From Augochlora pura (Eukaryota > Arthropoda > Insecta > Hymenoptera > Halictidae), in contig NC_135775.1 in the NCBI RefSeq assembly GCF_028453695.1, positions 9,998,046 to 10,062,045 on the forward strand: a stretch of 64,000 nt of DNA. Reading direction: 5' to 3'. Shown here one piece after another: positions 36,901 through 48,462 of the stretch (its first letter is position 1; every line of letters begins with the position of its first letter). Below the pieces are notes generated by a model that saw nothing but the letters and a program-made list of their open reading frames with translations, did not search any database and had not been told where the DNA came from. Both the position numbers and the translations under genes were made by a program.

Positions 36901-37603
36901 GACGATACAATGAGATTGGGGATGCTGTACGGTATCAATCATTCGATGTGACTTTTTATATTGTCGCCGATTGCTTTGCTTCGCGGATATCTTGTAGAGG
37001 ACTGAAATATATGAGACACGTGACTTTTCATATCGACATTTCATGTTTAAAGTATGAAACCACCCCTCGGTGTTTATAAGATGAAATACGAACGAGGAAT
37101 GCTCGCGTTTTCATGGCCCAGAAAAAACTACGAATATACCATACTTATAATCCGTGAACGAAGTGTTAAAAATAATTCGATAGAATTTTTTAAAAATAAT
37201 TTTACTTCTACTAAAGACTTGTTAATCAGGACTCAATTTTTAAGAAATGATCTTTGCTTGCATGCGTGTTTAGCTCCTAGCATGACAAGTGAAGTTCATT
37301 AATCAGAGATGGTTCATCCCTCGTTAAAATTCAGAGCTCATACAGCTACCAATTTGTTGTCATGCTATAATTTGTTAGCATAAAATGTAAAATGCATTCA
37401 TTATTTTATGATTCATCATGCAGGTTTCAAGTCTTCTAAATGTACACTTAAACGATTACGGGTAGCTTACGACACGATAAGGGTGACCAACAAAAAGAAC
37501 AATATTTCCCCACCCGGATATACCGCAGATTATTAAATCTATATCCAATTTGATAATAATTTTGTAGCTAATTTCATCTTCTGTATTTCATCTTATACAC
37601 TTC
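33969..37603. other. Unassigned; alternating GC islands and AT spacers
   Basis: GC-rich parts lie at about 33990-34600, 35240-35800 and 36180-36950. AAAGGGTTAACAG at about 33992-34004 repeats the end of the preceding element. No frame here is recognisable, and no splice or promoter combination is convincing. Confidence 0.3.
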
Positions 37604-37623
37604 ACAGGGTGATTTCACCCTGT
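37604..37623. repeat. Hairpin of two facing transposon-like ends
   Basis: ACAGGGTGA, two bases, TCACCCTGT: nine-base perfect arms. Each arm resembles the ACCCTGTA termini seen elsewhere in the window, here placed head to head. Confidence 0.6.
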
Positions 37624-37689
37624 AAATATTTGAGAATCAAAGCAATCAAAGGCGGACATCTAAAAACCTTGCTAGCGCATTTTGTGCAT

Positions 37690-37852
37690 ACGAAATTGAG
37701 TTTTGTGATTTATACAACAGTAACACCTTTATCAACAGTAACATCTTTATCTTGAACATAAACAAATTTACCAACGACGAATTATAAATTAACACGTAAT
37801 GCGGCAATATTTAGTGATGCTTCAAAATCGTCACTCGAATGCAAAGGGTTGA
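37690..37852 (-). mobile_element. MITE family B, copy 3 (inverted, truncated)
   Basis: Read on the minus strand from 37850, AACCCTTTGCATTCGAGTGA, then a CATCACTAAATATTG segment, aligns with the left end of the 3212 copy (AACCCTTTGCACTCGAGTGG, then CACCACTAAAATTG). The flanking TTAA has become TTGA on the plus strand. The far end was not found, so the start coordinate is approximate. Confidence 0.55.
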
Positions 37853-39518
37853 CTTCGCGACGTTCGTCGACGAACCCACACTCGGACGGAAGTCGACATT
37901 TTATGGTTCCTACAGTTCGCCGTAAAATTTTACGTCGCTAATTTCGTCTCATAACCACCACGAGTCTCGCAATCGACATCGAACCCACGATCGTTGAGCC
38001 GATATCATCGTTTTCCTCGGTATCGGCGCGTATCGTTGCCAGCCGCAGTAATGAAAAATCGAGGAGAGTCGGCTGGAGTTGATGGCGACCCCGGCGCGGC
38101 GATTGAATCATCGCGATCGAATTCCTTTTTCGAACAGAACTACCCCCGTGGAACGTTCGACGATGTTCGAAGTCGCTTTATTCCCAGATCGCTGCGTAAT
38201 TTATGACCACAAACGGGTTAGCAATATTTTTGAAACAGTGGAGAGATTGAAGAAATATAAGGAGAAATCGTTTACAAATTCTCCGGTGTCTCGAAAGTGA
38301 GATCTTTATTTTGTTATTAGCAGACCTTTGGATCTTTATGGAAAATGAAATCACGTTATGTCAATTAAAAGACTAAAAATGTATTTCTCATTTAATTCTT
38401 TATCGTTCGTCGGATAAATAAAAATAGTCGTTGTCGAGATTGTGCGTGATATGCGGGAGACCTATAAACAGTAAAAAGTTAATAAAAAAAAAAAAAAATA
38501 AAACTTAATACATAAAAAATGACAGAAAAGTAGACTGAATGTCTCTTGGTATCTTTACTGGTTTGTATTTCACGTACTTATTTTTGCCGCAAATGCGTAA
38601 AGTCCGCAGTCCAGCTATTAGTTCCAGGAGTATTCTTTTATTTCTTCTGGAATTTATCGAGTTTCTCTCTCCTATGGAAGCTTCCTTTCCTGCTCTAATG
38701 CAAGAGCAGCCTCCCACTCCGCAGAAACACCGAGTGTATACAGTTCTCTATCGCTGGACTCCTTTTCTAACATAATTTGCCGCAATGTGACTCTCCCAGG
38801 GCGAACTCGGAGCGGTTCCCAGAGTAGAGAGAGGTTGTTAGCCGTGCACGCGACAGAGCAAGAGGACAAGAACGCCGCGATCGGAATTAAGAACGATCTT
38901 ATTTCCAGCGGTTCCCGTTCATCGTCGCGTTTAGGAATAACGATCGATGAGCCGAGAATATCCGATGACAAAAAGTGTCCCGCCGTGTCCCCCTCTAGCC
39001 GGAAAGTTATAGGCGAAGATTTATCCCCGTTCTCGGAGTAATCCATTAGAAGCTTTACCCCGAGACGCTGCCGAAGGCAACTGTGCCACTAATTTCGCTT
39101 TTAAACGTCGACCTGGGACACCAACTCGAACGACGCTGGAATAAAGGCGCTCTTTTACGCGTGATCTTCCTCTTATCGCGTTGTCTACGAAACGCTCGCT
39201 CGCTCGATCGAAGATAGCTCCTCGCCGGCAGCCTTCCGCGGAGAGCAGGGGATCGACGGGACTCTGGTTGTTTCCCCGGTCCGTTTCTGTCGCTGGATCC
39301 GAGGAACACGAATCGTTCTTCTCTTCGTAACATTTAGGGGCTGGTTTTTCCGAGCGGCGAAAACTCTTCCCTGTATCAACACCTACGCGCTCCTGAAATT
39401 CTACGTTACTTTACGTTTATAGGGGATTACGTGTACTTTGTGTTAACTCACTTCAATCTCTCATAGCGCCGAACAACGGTACAACGTCGCCTAGTGCTTT
39501 TGCGAAAAGTTAGTTTTC
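37853..39518. other. Unassigned; GC-rich 38640-39480 with minus-strand frames
   Basis: A minus frame at 38672-39046 (124 codons) has mixed amino-acid usage without low complexity, and another lies at 39055-39333. Neither is recognised, and the plus strand is also open at 38787-39041. An A run at 38487-38500 is isolated. Confidence 0.25.
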
Positions 39519-39797
39519 TTAACACTTTACCGACCGGTCGTTCGACTGTAAACATTTCCGTCATTTTGGAGCAATTGAATGTGTTAACATTGTTATATTT
39601 CGATAACATTAGCGTTAAAGAATATATATAGTATATAAAATATATAGTATATATAGAATATAGTAATATAGAATATATAGTATATAAAAAATTATATGAT
39701 AATATTAGAGCTTACAGAGATGTGACGTGTGGATGCTGAATTATTGGTTGCCATGGTGAAAAGCCGATTTGTAGGCTACCGGTCGGTAAAGTGTTAA
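39519..39797 (+). mobile_element. MITE family G, copy 1
   Basis: The left end TTAACACTTTACCGACCGGT and right end ACCGGTCGGTAAAGTGTTAA form a near-perfect inverted repeat of about 20 bp with TTAA at both edges. The interior ATAATATTAGAGCTTAC segment is shared with the 49890 copy. An AT-rich stretch of (ATATAGTATATA)-like units at 39622-39690 is expanded in this copy only. It is non-coding. Confidence 0.88.
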
Positions 39798-40086
39798 TAC
39801 TTTTGATAAATAGAACATTTGTTTCTTCGCGAATTCCTTTATAGATTTAGTAATTATTAATCTTCACAAAATATTCGTACCCTTTTTTCCTACCAAATTA
39901 ATTGAATTCGATTTAATATCTTTGTCTTATTGTTAGGTGCAACGTTTTCGGTCCAACATAGAAGGATTTACCCTTTGAAGGCGAAGATTGTTAACACCAA
40001 GCCAACCAAGCTATAACAGTGACTGTTTATTATAATGTATGATCAAGTTGACAAACTTATTCGATCAAGATACGATTTCAAAAATT
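39798..40086. other. Unassigned spacer between two MITEs
   Basis: AT-rich; no feature seen. Confidence 0.3.
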
Positions 40087-40301
40087 TTAACAATAGAACT
40101 ACCGCGTCCTAATCGTGACTAATATGTATTGTTTTATAATAGTGACAAAATTGGCTTTATTTAAACTCCGTATGATTTTTATTACAATATACGATTTAAC
40201 AGAGAAGTTCATATAAAAATTTCTAACAAACATATTTTTGCGATGTCAAGAAAAAAATCAGAAACCAGTCGTTTTGTCTGGTTTGGCAGTTCTAGCGTTA
40301 A
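40087..40301 (+). mobile_element. MITE family C, copy 2 (intact ends)
   Basis: The left end TTAACAATAGAACTACCGCG and right end GGCAGTTCTAGCGTTAA are imperfect inverted repeats with TTAA at both edges; length 215 bp. An inner hairpin ACCAG...CTGGT sits near the right end. It aligns with the split copy at 3130-3568. The outer bases (TTAACRCTAGAA) are shared with family A, suggesting a common transposase. Confidence 0.78.
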
Positions 40302-41108
40302 AACGGACAATATGATAGGTTAAGTGTTACTAAGAACATTTTTAAAACAAAGAAAGTGGATTATGAATCAAAGACAACAAATAATGTAGAAAATAAGCTG
40401 AATACATTCCGATCTTCTATTATGTAAGTAATCAAATTCCGTGTTAGTAACTTGTAACTTACTATGTACATACCAGGCATCTTAAACGTCGAAATCTACT
40501 CTCAAAGAGTTAACTTGTTGGCTCGGGTAAATATGAAGCAGACGTCGAAGTGTTTAATATTAATAAAGTGCTAGGAAAATCGTTACCGGGACGAACGATG
40601 TTAGCGGCAGCAACCGCGTTAATATGTCAGTCGTCGCGGCAAGTACGCGACTAGTATCCCTAACTCGCCTGAGTGGTAATATCGTAGGATCGGGTCGAGG
40701 ACTCGTCCTGCAGGTATCGCTCGTGATTCCATCCTCGGAGGCGAGCCGCCTCGTGGCCTATCGATATCGCGGGTACAGGGTGGCGAGAGGCTCTCGGTAT
40801 CGTCGGGTTACAGCCGATGTAATGGCAGACGGGGAATAATGCGACGCTCGATCATCCAGGCGGTTCGTCGGGAAACAAGATCCCGTGGAGCGCACACGGA
40901 GTCCCGGTTAGACTCGGAAAGAGAGAGGCTCGTGCTTCATAACGTGCAAGACGGGATATTTGCATGGTGGAGCAAGGGAAGGAGTTAGGGGATCGTATAG
41001 ATAGGGTCTAAGCAAGAAGAGGTGGTGGGAGAGGGGAGAGAAAGACCGAGATGGGGTGGGAGGAAGCGAGAGAGGCTGAGACGGAGCGAGAAGGGAAAAG
41101 AGATGAAA

Positions 41109-41185
41109 AGAGAGAGAGAGAGAGAGAGAGACAAAGAGGCCGGAATAATGGCCTGGGAGGAGAGCGAGAGAGAGAGAGAGAGAGC
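41109..41185 (+). repeat. (GA)n microsatellites
   Basis: Two GA runs (41109-41131 and 41166-41185) lie in a purine-rich strand that starts near 40920. They produce Arg/Glu repeat frames that are not genes. Confidence 0.9.
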
Positions 41186-43277
41186 GAGCAGCGCGAGTAG
41201 AGTCGGTCGGTCGGCCAAAGCGCCGTGTGGCGCGTAGCCCAGTAGCACAGATCGCGGTTCAGTGGTCCTCATTCGGAGCCGCGACCACTGGGGTCGACTG
41301 CAATGAAAATTTCAGAGCCCCGGCTCGACACTGTCCTCGCACAAAGTCCCCTTTAAACGAGCACGCTTCACCCTTAACGAGTTTCTTCACCCTTGCGTTG
41401 TTGCAGCCTCGCGCGAATACGCTCGGGAAAATCGTGCGCTCGGAGGGGTTGCATTTATCGGGCGGTACGCCGTGCGACGCCGCGTCGCGTCGTGTCGTTT
41501 CAGTCGCGGAAGAAAACAGCGAGGCACGTCCCACTTAGCCCCGCGACTCGCGACCCCGTGCGAAAACCACCGAAACAACCGTCACATCCCATGGCACACC
41601 GTGTCCCCATTACCATCCCCTGCTCGGCTGATCCCGCGGCGCCGCGCCGCGCCGCCCTCGGCGAGTCGCGAGCCGCGTTCGTCCATGATCGACCGAACCG
41701 AACCCCGTTCGTCCTAGTCAGCGTGCTTCTTGCCCTTCCAATTAGCCCTGCGTGGATGGCACACTTCTCGCCGAAAAATTTCCCCAGGGAGCCGCCTCGC
41801 GGAGAAACCGACGGGTGTGTATCCGGACTCTCCTCGACTTCCGGCGAACGTGCGAGAAGCCTTGAGAACCACTGACGGAACGGCGGAGCGTGCGCCGTCC
41901 CGTTTGGGGGCGCGGACTGCCGGTGGAAACGGGGTCCTCTAGGCTAGGGGTTCGAACCGTGTCGCGAGGAGGGGTGGCGGTTCTCGCCGGGGGTGACACG
42001 GGGGATGGGGGATGCTGGTAGCGATGGGCTATCGTGTCTACCCTGCAACTTTTTGAGCAATTCGGTCGGCAGGAAATTCAAGTAGGGTACACTCGCTTCG
42101 ACCAGCCTCGAAACCCGGCTGCCCCCAGACTTTTCTGGATAACGATGCTCCATTCAAGTGTGGCGTCGCCATTGTCGGCGATAACTCCTTAGGGAAACTT
42201 TGCTCGCCGTGATTTTAATATTCGATTTGTAAATAAGTATCGATCCCCGCGCCGTTCCGAGACGTCCCGTTATCCTCTACGTGTGCCAGCAATCGGTGAT
42301 CAATAAAATTTCTTGCGGCACTGTTCATCATCCGAACACTACCATCTTCCGACTCGTTATGTCACTTGCTCGTAGCTAACCGGGAATATACTAACGATAA
42401 GAACCAAATTGTTCGTTGCAAACACATTCTAGACGCTTTTCTAATAACATTCGTGTAGAAGACCAACCAGTTGGCTCGCCGACACGACAGTTGGCACTCT
42501 GCAATTTGTCAATGAAACCGTGCTACACACCGTGTACAATCGTACGATGCCGAATGCTAATTCCGAAACTGCGAATCGTCATGGAATTGCAAATTTTTCT
42601 GCATTATAGAAAGATCTAAAAAACTAAGGCTAGCTTCGTGCTTGCAAGCTGTAACTTGAAATTTCGTTCCTACAATTGCGCTCTGCATATTCGGAAACGT
42701 CGAATGCAGAAGATGTGCAGTCTAGCGATTAGGAAATAGAGGAGTCGTGTCTCAAGTAAGAGAAATTCGGTCCCTTGAACGGAGTCCATGATCGTTGGGA
42801 TTCGTGCGTCTTCGTAGGTTTCTCGAGCCCATCGCTACTTTCCACGCGTCGTATTGGTTCGGGTGGTGGCGCTCGAGGTACGCGGCCGTTGCAGTGGGGA
42901 TGGATCGAGATCGCAGTGGGTGGGGAGGAGCTGGTATGCCAGTACGTAGCGTGTTGGTCGGCCGGGGTCGGGGAGGGCGGCGGGTAGCGGGTACTCGGTG
43001 GGGGTAGATCCGTGGTGGTGGGGGACGGACGGGTCGATGATGCCGGCGGTCCTCGACGACTCGAAACGCCAGTCAGTCTCTGGTCCCTCCGAAGCCGCGC
43101 TGTTAACCTTCTATCTCATCGAACACCGCTCGCCGCAGCCATGGGTGACAAGGTTTGTGATCGCTTAGACCAGCCATCTCTCCTGTCTCAGACATCGAGT
43201 CTCCGCTTTAGAGAACGTATAATACCTGCTTTGCCTGGCTGACAGAGTCTAGACCGTTAGAGAGTGCCTTGTGCAAG

Positions 43278-43322
43278 GTGTGCAGGTGTGCGTGTGCGTG
43301 TGCGTGTGTGCCTGTGTGCGTG
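43278..43322 (+). repeat. (GT)n/(GTGC)n microsatellite
   Basis: Alternating GT and GC dinucleotides over about 45 bp, a sequence type able to adopt Z-DNA. Confidence 0.85.
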
Positions 43323-43619
43323 CTGCCGTCCGCCGTTCTAGGCGCGAGAGAAAAAGAGAATTTATATAGAGTGCTCGCAGAGAGGAAGGGGATCGAACGG
43401 CTGGGAAGAGGCGTGTGACAAGCGTGAATGAGTAGAGGAGCGGTTTCTTGTCGAGGCACGGTCTCGCTAAAATGGAGCCCTCTCTACCTTCGTCAACCGT
43501 GACCAGGGATGATTCGTTGGCCAGGCTGTTTCTCGATCATCGCTCGCATTCCCTTCGAAAACCAAGGTTCTGTCTAATCTCGTAAACGTTCCTTTCGGAA
43601 CGGTAGACCGTTGGAACGG

Positions 43620-43845
43620 TCAGGAAATGAAAAGAGCGAGCGAATGAGAGACAGAGAGAAAGAGGGAGTGAAAGAGAGAAAGGGAGAAAGAGAGAGAGAG
43701 AGAGAGGGCGAGTGAGAGAGGCGAGTCTGTGGTGTAACCATTGGTAAAGAGGAGCTTCGATCGAGGAAAGGAGGGGGAGGGCGGGAGAGGGCGAGAGAGA
43801 AAGACGAGGGAGAGACGAAGAAGGGTTGTGCCTCGGAAAGCTCCC

Positions 43846-43895
<50 letters not shown>

Positions 43896-43990
43896 TCTTT
43901 GCTAATTCTCTCCCCCAGTTCTCTGTTTCTCTCTCTCTCTCTCTCGCTTTCTGTCCTACTGTCTCTCGTCTCTATCTCTGTCCATCCTTC
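43620..43990. repeat. Purine tract switching to pyrimidine tract (GA)n ... (CT)n
   Basis: The plus strand is GA-rich from 43624 to about 43820 (pure GA at 43688-43707), then CT-rich from 43843 to about 43990 (near-pure CT at 43843-43900). The two halves are complementary and could pair or form triplex structures. Frames here are Arg/Glu or Ser/Leu repeats. Confidence 0.85.
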
Positions 43991-44843
43991 GCACACTCTC
44001 TCTCCCTTGCTTTCTTTCGACGTCGAACTCTCGCGGAATCCGCGCGAAACAGTTCTTCCCAGTGATCGGTTCTGTCAGTGTCGTTTCCAGGAAACCGAGG
44101 GACACCCTCGACCAGGAAAGGCTTGCTCCCCCCTCCCCGTCTGTCTCTTTTTCCTTCTACGATCTTCTTCTACTACTTCTTCTACTTCTCCTCTTCTCGG
44201 ACCGGTCCAGCGCGGAAGGAGCCATGGTAAAAAATTTCATTTTGCTAGAACCCTACCTGCTTTCGTCCCTCATAGACCGCTCGAAGATAGTACCTCCTCG
44301 CAAAGATACTACTCTCCTGCTGCCCCCCATCTCGCCTCTAATTTTCTAGATTTCGCTCTCGGACTCGCGAAGTAGTCGACCATTTCCGGAAGAAACACGC
44401 CGTCCAGCCAGCGTGCCGAGCCTGCGAATCGGAAGCGATAGGCAACCCCCTTGGGGGACAGTGACCAACAGTCTGGTTTCGGTGCTTCGATCGGGGCTGG
44501 ATTACGCGGGCTCGCCTCCCTGACCCAATTGTGACCGGGTAGTTCGAGTAGTGCGAAAGAAAGCTTAAGAAAGCCCCTGGGCTTTGTCCGCCGAGGTGCA
44601 AGTAGTCCGCGGGGTGTTGCTGAGAGAGGGTGTCGCGCGCACGCGCCCTGCCGGCTGCGGACTTTTCCGCGAAGACATGGGAAAAGCTCGATGGCGATCC
44701 GATTTCTCGTGAATCCGCCACGGCATCGCGCCGGTTCGCGGGCCCTTTCAACAATTCACGAGAATCGAACGCGACCACCGCGTCGCCCTCGATCCCACCC
44801 CCGTGGACGCGGCGGCACCCCGGCTCGATGCTGGCGGTACCAG

Positions 44844-44851
44844 TGACGTCA
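44844..44851. promoter_or_regulatory. CRE-type octamer TGACGTCA
   Basis: A perfect palindromic cAMP response element within the CpG-rich block, followed by CGCGTTACG. It is a known CREB/ATF target, though chance occurrence of an octamer is possible. Confidence 0.35.
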
Positions 44852-45219
44852 CGCGTTACGAGGCGATCCTGGAACGCGCCGATCGAACGTGCGCACCGCG
44901 ATCGAACCCGGAGAGAGAATCTTGTTCTTCCCCGAACTCGATCGAGGCTCGCGTAGACTCGGCCCCAAGGTTCTCCAAAATGTTCCGTGCTGACAACTCG
45001 GCTAGTGATTTTCCGGAGTGCCGCTTCTGCGCAGACCAAGGCCTCGATCGCCGCGGTAAACTCGTCTCACTGCTGGCCTCTCTCGATCCGAGCAGTTTCC
45101 TCCTCGTTTCTTCGCGAAAGCACCCTTAAATTCGATCGATCGACTTGTCCCGGCAGAAAATAACCACCGCATGGAGACTGGTATTTTTAGAGAGCTATTA
45201 AAGTTCGCCTTCTTGCTCG

Positions 45220-45274
45220 TCTCTCTCTCTCTCTCTCTCTCTCTCGCCCTTTCTCTCTCTCTCTCACACACATA

Positions 45275-45311
<37 letters not shown>

Positions 45312-45312
45312 C
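45220..45312 (+). repeat. (CT)n microsatellites
   Basis: Three CT runs (45220-45245, 45251-45265, 45283-45312) separated by short interruptions, one with CACACACA. Confidence 0.9.
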
Positions 45313-48250
45313 CTGGTACCGCTTGTGCGCAAGCTCTGACCGAGGAGAAATCGGAGAGCTTGATAACGATGAGTTACCGTCCGCCTGAAAAACGACGAAA
45401 CATTCGCCGTGGATCCGGCGAACGTCCCTCGCTCGCCAGTCTAAAAATTACTCTTTCGTCTTCTCGAACGTTCTCTAAAAAGTTTCCTCGTATTTTAACG
45501 GCGCCGAGCGAACCGCTTCCTCGATCCTTGTAACTACCAGTCTCTAACCTGGACGCGGACGATCCGTGACACGCCCTATATCGCAGACACCCATCATCGA
45601 CGATCCCTCCTTGCTTCGATTGCCTCGTGGCACAGTGCAGATGGCAGCGTCTTGAAAAATTGAGCTTCCACTCGCCACCCTCCTCGCGATCCGTCTCGCT
45701 TCCGTCAGAATCTTTCATATTTTCCGTCGACAAGAATGATTTGCCATTTTCCAGCAGGGACAGCCTCCATCACTTAAACGTCGTCTATTATATGGGACGC
45801 GAGAATCGATACGAATATTTCTTTCGAAGCTCGTCCTTCCCCTAGATTTCGTGGCAAGTTTTTCATTCGTTGACGCGAGTTCTTATGGCATCTCGCATCG
45901 AAAAAGTCTGACAAGCTGTGGATTATTTTAACAGCACCGTGCACGCCTTAGCCAAATTCTTACATCTTTTTACGATCATCATGAGAAGATCAGATGAGAT
46001 CGTGTAGAGTGTTCCCATCCTGATTGCGATGCCTAATATCTAGTATCGAAATACCTAAAATCTAAAAATAGCTAGAGAATGCAATGCGATAATCTGTCGA
46101 AAGCGATTGGAGAAAACGTCAAACGAAGGACAAACCCATTTTCAGTTTCCATCGTCGGTTCAAAGACCATTTTTAGTAGCTTTTGCATTTCTTTACATTT
46201 CGTGGTCATGCGTCGAGGTAACCGTGAGGTGATGGTTATCGCATTATTACGGAAAGAATGTCCACGGGTCCCTTGACAAACGGGCGAAGAACAACGCGAT
46301 GCTCCCGCGGACGAGACCGGTTTAGAGTTTAGATAGAATCAGGCCAGCTTTCACGCACAAAAGCGTTCTCGGAGCGGCGGAGAGCGCGCGCTGGTCTCTC
46401 CCCGGGGCTGGTGGCCCAAGGACGCAGCCGTCAATTGAAAAGGTCGATCCTTTTAAGAGGCCCTTACCGGCGTTTTTCATTCATTGAAATTTCTTCGGGC
46501 GACTTCCGCCTGTCGATTATCGCGGCGCGGCGCGGCGCGGCGCTCGTGTGACGCGTTTCCCCGCCGAGCTGCCCGAGTTTCTGGAAATTTAAGTCGCTGC
46601 AGACGTTCCGTCGACCTCCGCGTCTACCTCTGTCCAGCCTGCGCCATTTTTTTACCATTCAAAACCGCGGCTCTGCGATCCTTTCGATCGTTAGATGCCA
46701 CCTCGGTGAAAAACGCGCGACTCTACGAGTTTCTCTGTTTCGAAAGCTGCATCCACGAAAGTGTCGTGTGAAATCGGGGCAATTTGTTCGACGCGTGGTT
46801 ACACTCGTCAGATTAATCCGTCAATGAGGCAGCACGCCATTTTTATCTACGAGCTGCTAATTGAATCGATTCACGCCGATCCTGTGCTTCGAATCGAGGA
46901 TTTGTTTTTTTTTATCATTGTCGCTCGAACGTTGTCGGATCGGTCTAACGAACAGACGACGACATTCCACGCGAAGCTCCAAGGGTCAACCTATTCTGGT
47001 TCCGTAGGTCGTAAAAGTTTCAATCAGGACGCCCGAGCCTATAAAGAGAATAATGTCAAGTCCGCGAAGCTTTGAAAGGCTGCTGTTCGCACGATCCCAT
47101 GACGATTTTCACCTATGACCTTCGGTCACGGAAGGGACTTGCGCCCTTCGCGAGCCGTTCGGATCAGTTGCATAACGCGGTGACGTTCGTGCTCATTCAA
47201 CAACCGGTCGGCTATCGGTGGATCGATTACGCGATACAAAAAGCGGAAAGAATGAAATCGTTTCATGGCGGCCGAGCGCGCCATGGCCGACCTTTGCCGA
47301 CCTTTGTTGCGACGATCGACGGACGAACCCGTTGTCCGGGGACTCGCCTATCTCCGCGATTCGGTCGTCCCCGATCGATCGCGACGCGCTCCCGATCTCT
47401 TCGAATCCTTGAAACACGTTTTGTTCTTCCCCGGACACCGTTGCCAAGCATGACCTATATCAATCAATAATTCCGGATCCGCCGGCTTTAGCCTGGATTC
47501 TGATAGTTCGCGAAAGTTCCTAATTGAACTAGAGATTGCTTCTGGGATGCAGTTAATCATTCATAGTAGATCGATCAAGCCCTTACAATATCAAGCCCTG
47601 TAACATCCGGAGCCGCTGCATTGTTAACAGCGTGGATCGAAAGAGCTGGAACACCGCGTTCTTTGCCGCTGCAGTATGTTCAGTGTGAGATTGCATAACC
47701 GGGAACCTAGTATTCCGACTCGCGTTCATCGAATCCGGTGAAATGTCACGAGGTAAAGGATATCAGAGTGCGAATTAGAGACCGCAGGATAATCGACTTT
47801 GGACCAGCTATATTTTTCCGAATTGTTCTCACAGGTTCTGCTAATGACGAACGGCAACCGTGCTACCGAGGATTAAGTATTCTGCCTGGGAAATGTGCAT
47901 GGGACGCGAAGGGCTAATCCTCGCTGATCAGACGCGAACTGGGTGACTCCTGCGCAGTGTAGTGTTTGACTTATCGAACGTGCGAATGTGTCCAGACACA
48001 CTCGGCTGTCCCGATATCCTGGCCGGTTCTAGGACGCTGTCAATACTCTCTGTATCTCGCGGAGCATCTTCTCCATTCATCCCAGCCGGTTATCTGCTTC
48101 TACAAAGTCTGCTATCTGAACTGTTCATTGCCACGAATTGTCCTCTCTTACACGAGGCGGCTGCTCGGTGACTGTGCGTTCAGGGAATCAAATTCCGGTT
48201 TGCTCCTGCTCCAGCTAAATTCTTATCATTGTAGACTCTCATTAGACGTT

Positions 48251-48462
48251 CCAGTCGCATCGTTGCACACAGTTTGCAACTACTTATTTTGACATCTTCG
48301 TGATCGCTCCCATTGTAGATCTCGATTTGCGTCTAGAACGTGTCTTCGGGAATCACTTTGTAGATCTTCCACGGAGTGTGTCTATTTATACTTGCGTAAT
48401 CGTTCGCTCAACTCGGCTCGTCTTTCGAAAATTCAGCGTCTATTTCAGCGGTATCCTCGAGA
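48251..48462. other. Short unassigned spacer
   Basis: No feature seen before the TAA-type tail of the LINE fragment. Confidence 0.3.

Larger units (their letters stand above)
40560..48250. promoter_or_regulatory. Large CpG- and GA/CT-rich block, candidate promoter/5' UTR region
   Basis: This is the longest GC-rich, CpG-dense part of the window, with an AT-richer gap at about 42160-42760. It holds long GA tracts (41109-41185, 43688-43707) and CT tracts (43843-43900, 45220-45312), a GT tract, a CRE octamer and G-rich runs near 42860-43030. In insects, GA repeats are binding sites for GAGA factor at promoters, so a promoter or 5' UTR role is reasonable but inferred. Frames of 80-233 codons, on both strands, are compositional and show no domain. 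No TATA box or convincing first exon was identified. Confidence 0.4.

Noticed and set aside
38487..38500. A run that might be the poly(A) tail of a processed pseudogene.
   Set aside because: No coding remnant or target duplication was seen next to it.
41940..41965. GGGGTTCGAACC resembles a tRNA B box.
   Set aside because: Flanking bases do not form a T-stem and no A box lies upstream at the right distance.
43574..43996. Frames encoding Arg/Glu or Ser/Leu repeats.
   Set aside because: These are translations of GA and CT microsatellites, as are those near 41022-41272, 45002-45271 and 53043-53209.
44338..45039. 233-codon minus-strand open frame, the longest in the window.
   Set aside because: It lies in a CpG-rich block where several phases on both strands lack stops. 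The product is Arg-rich with no recognisable domain, and the opposite strand is also open.
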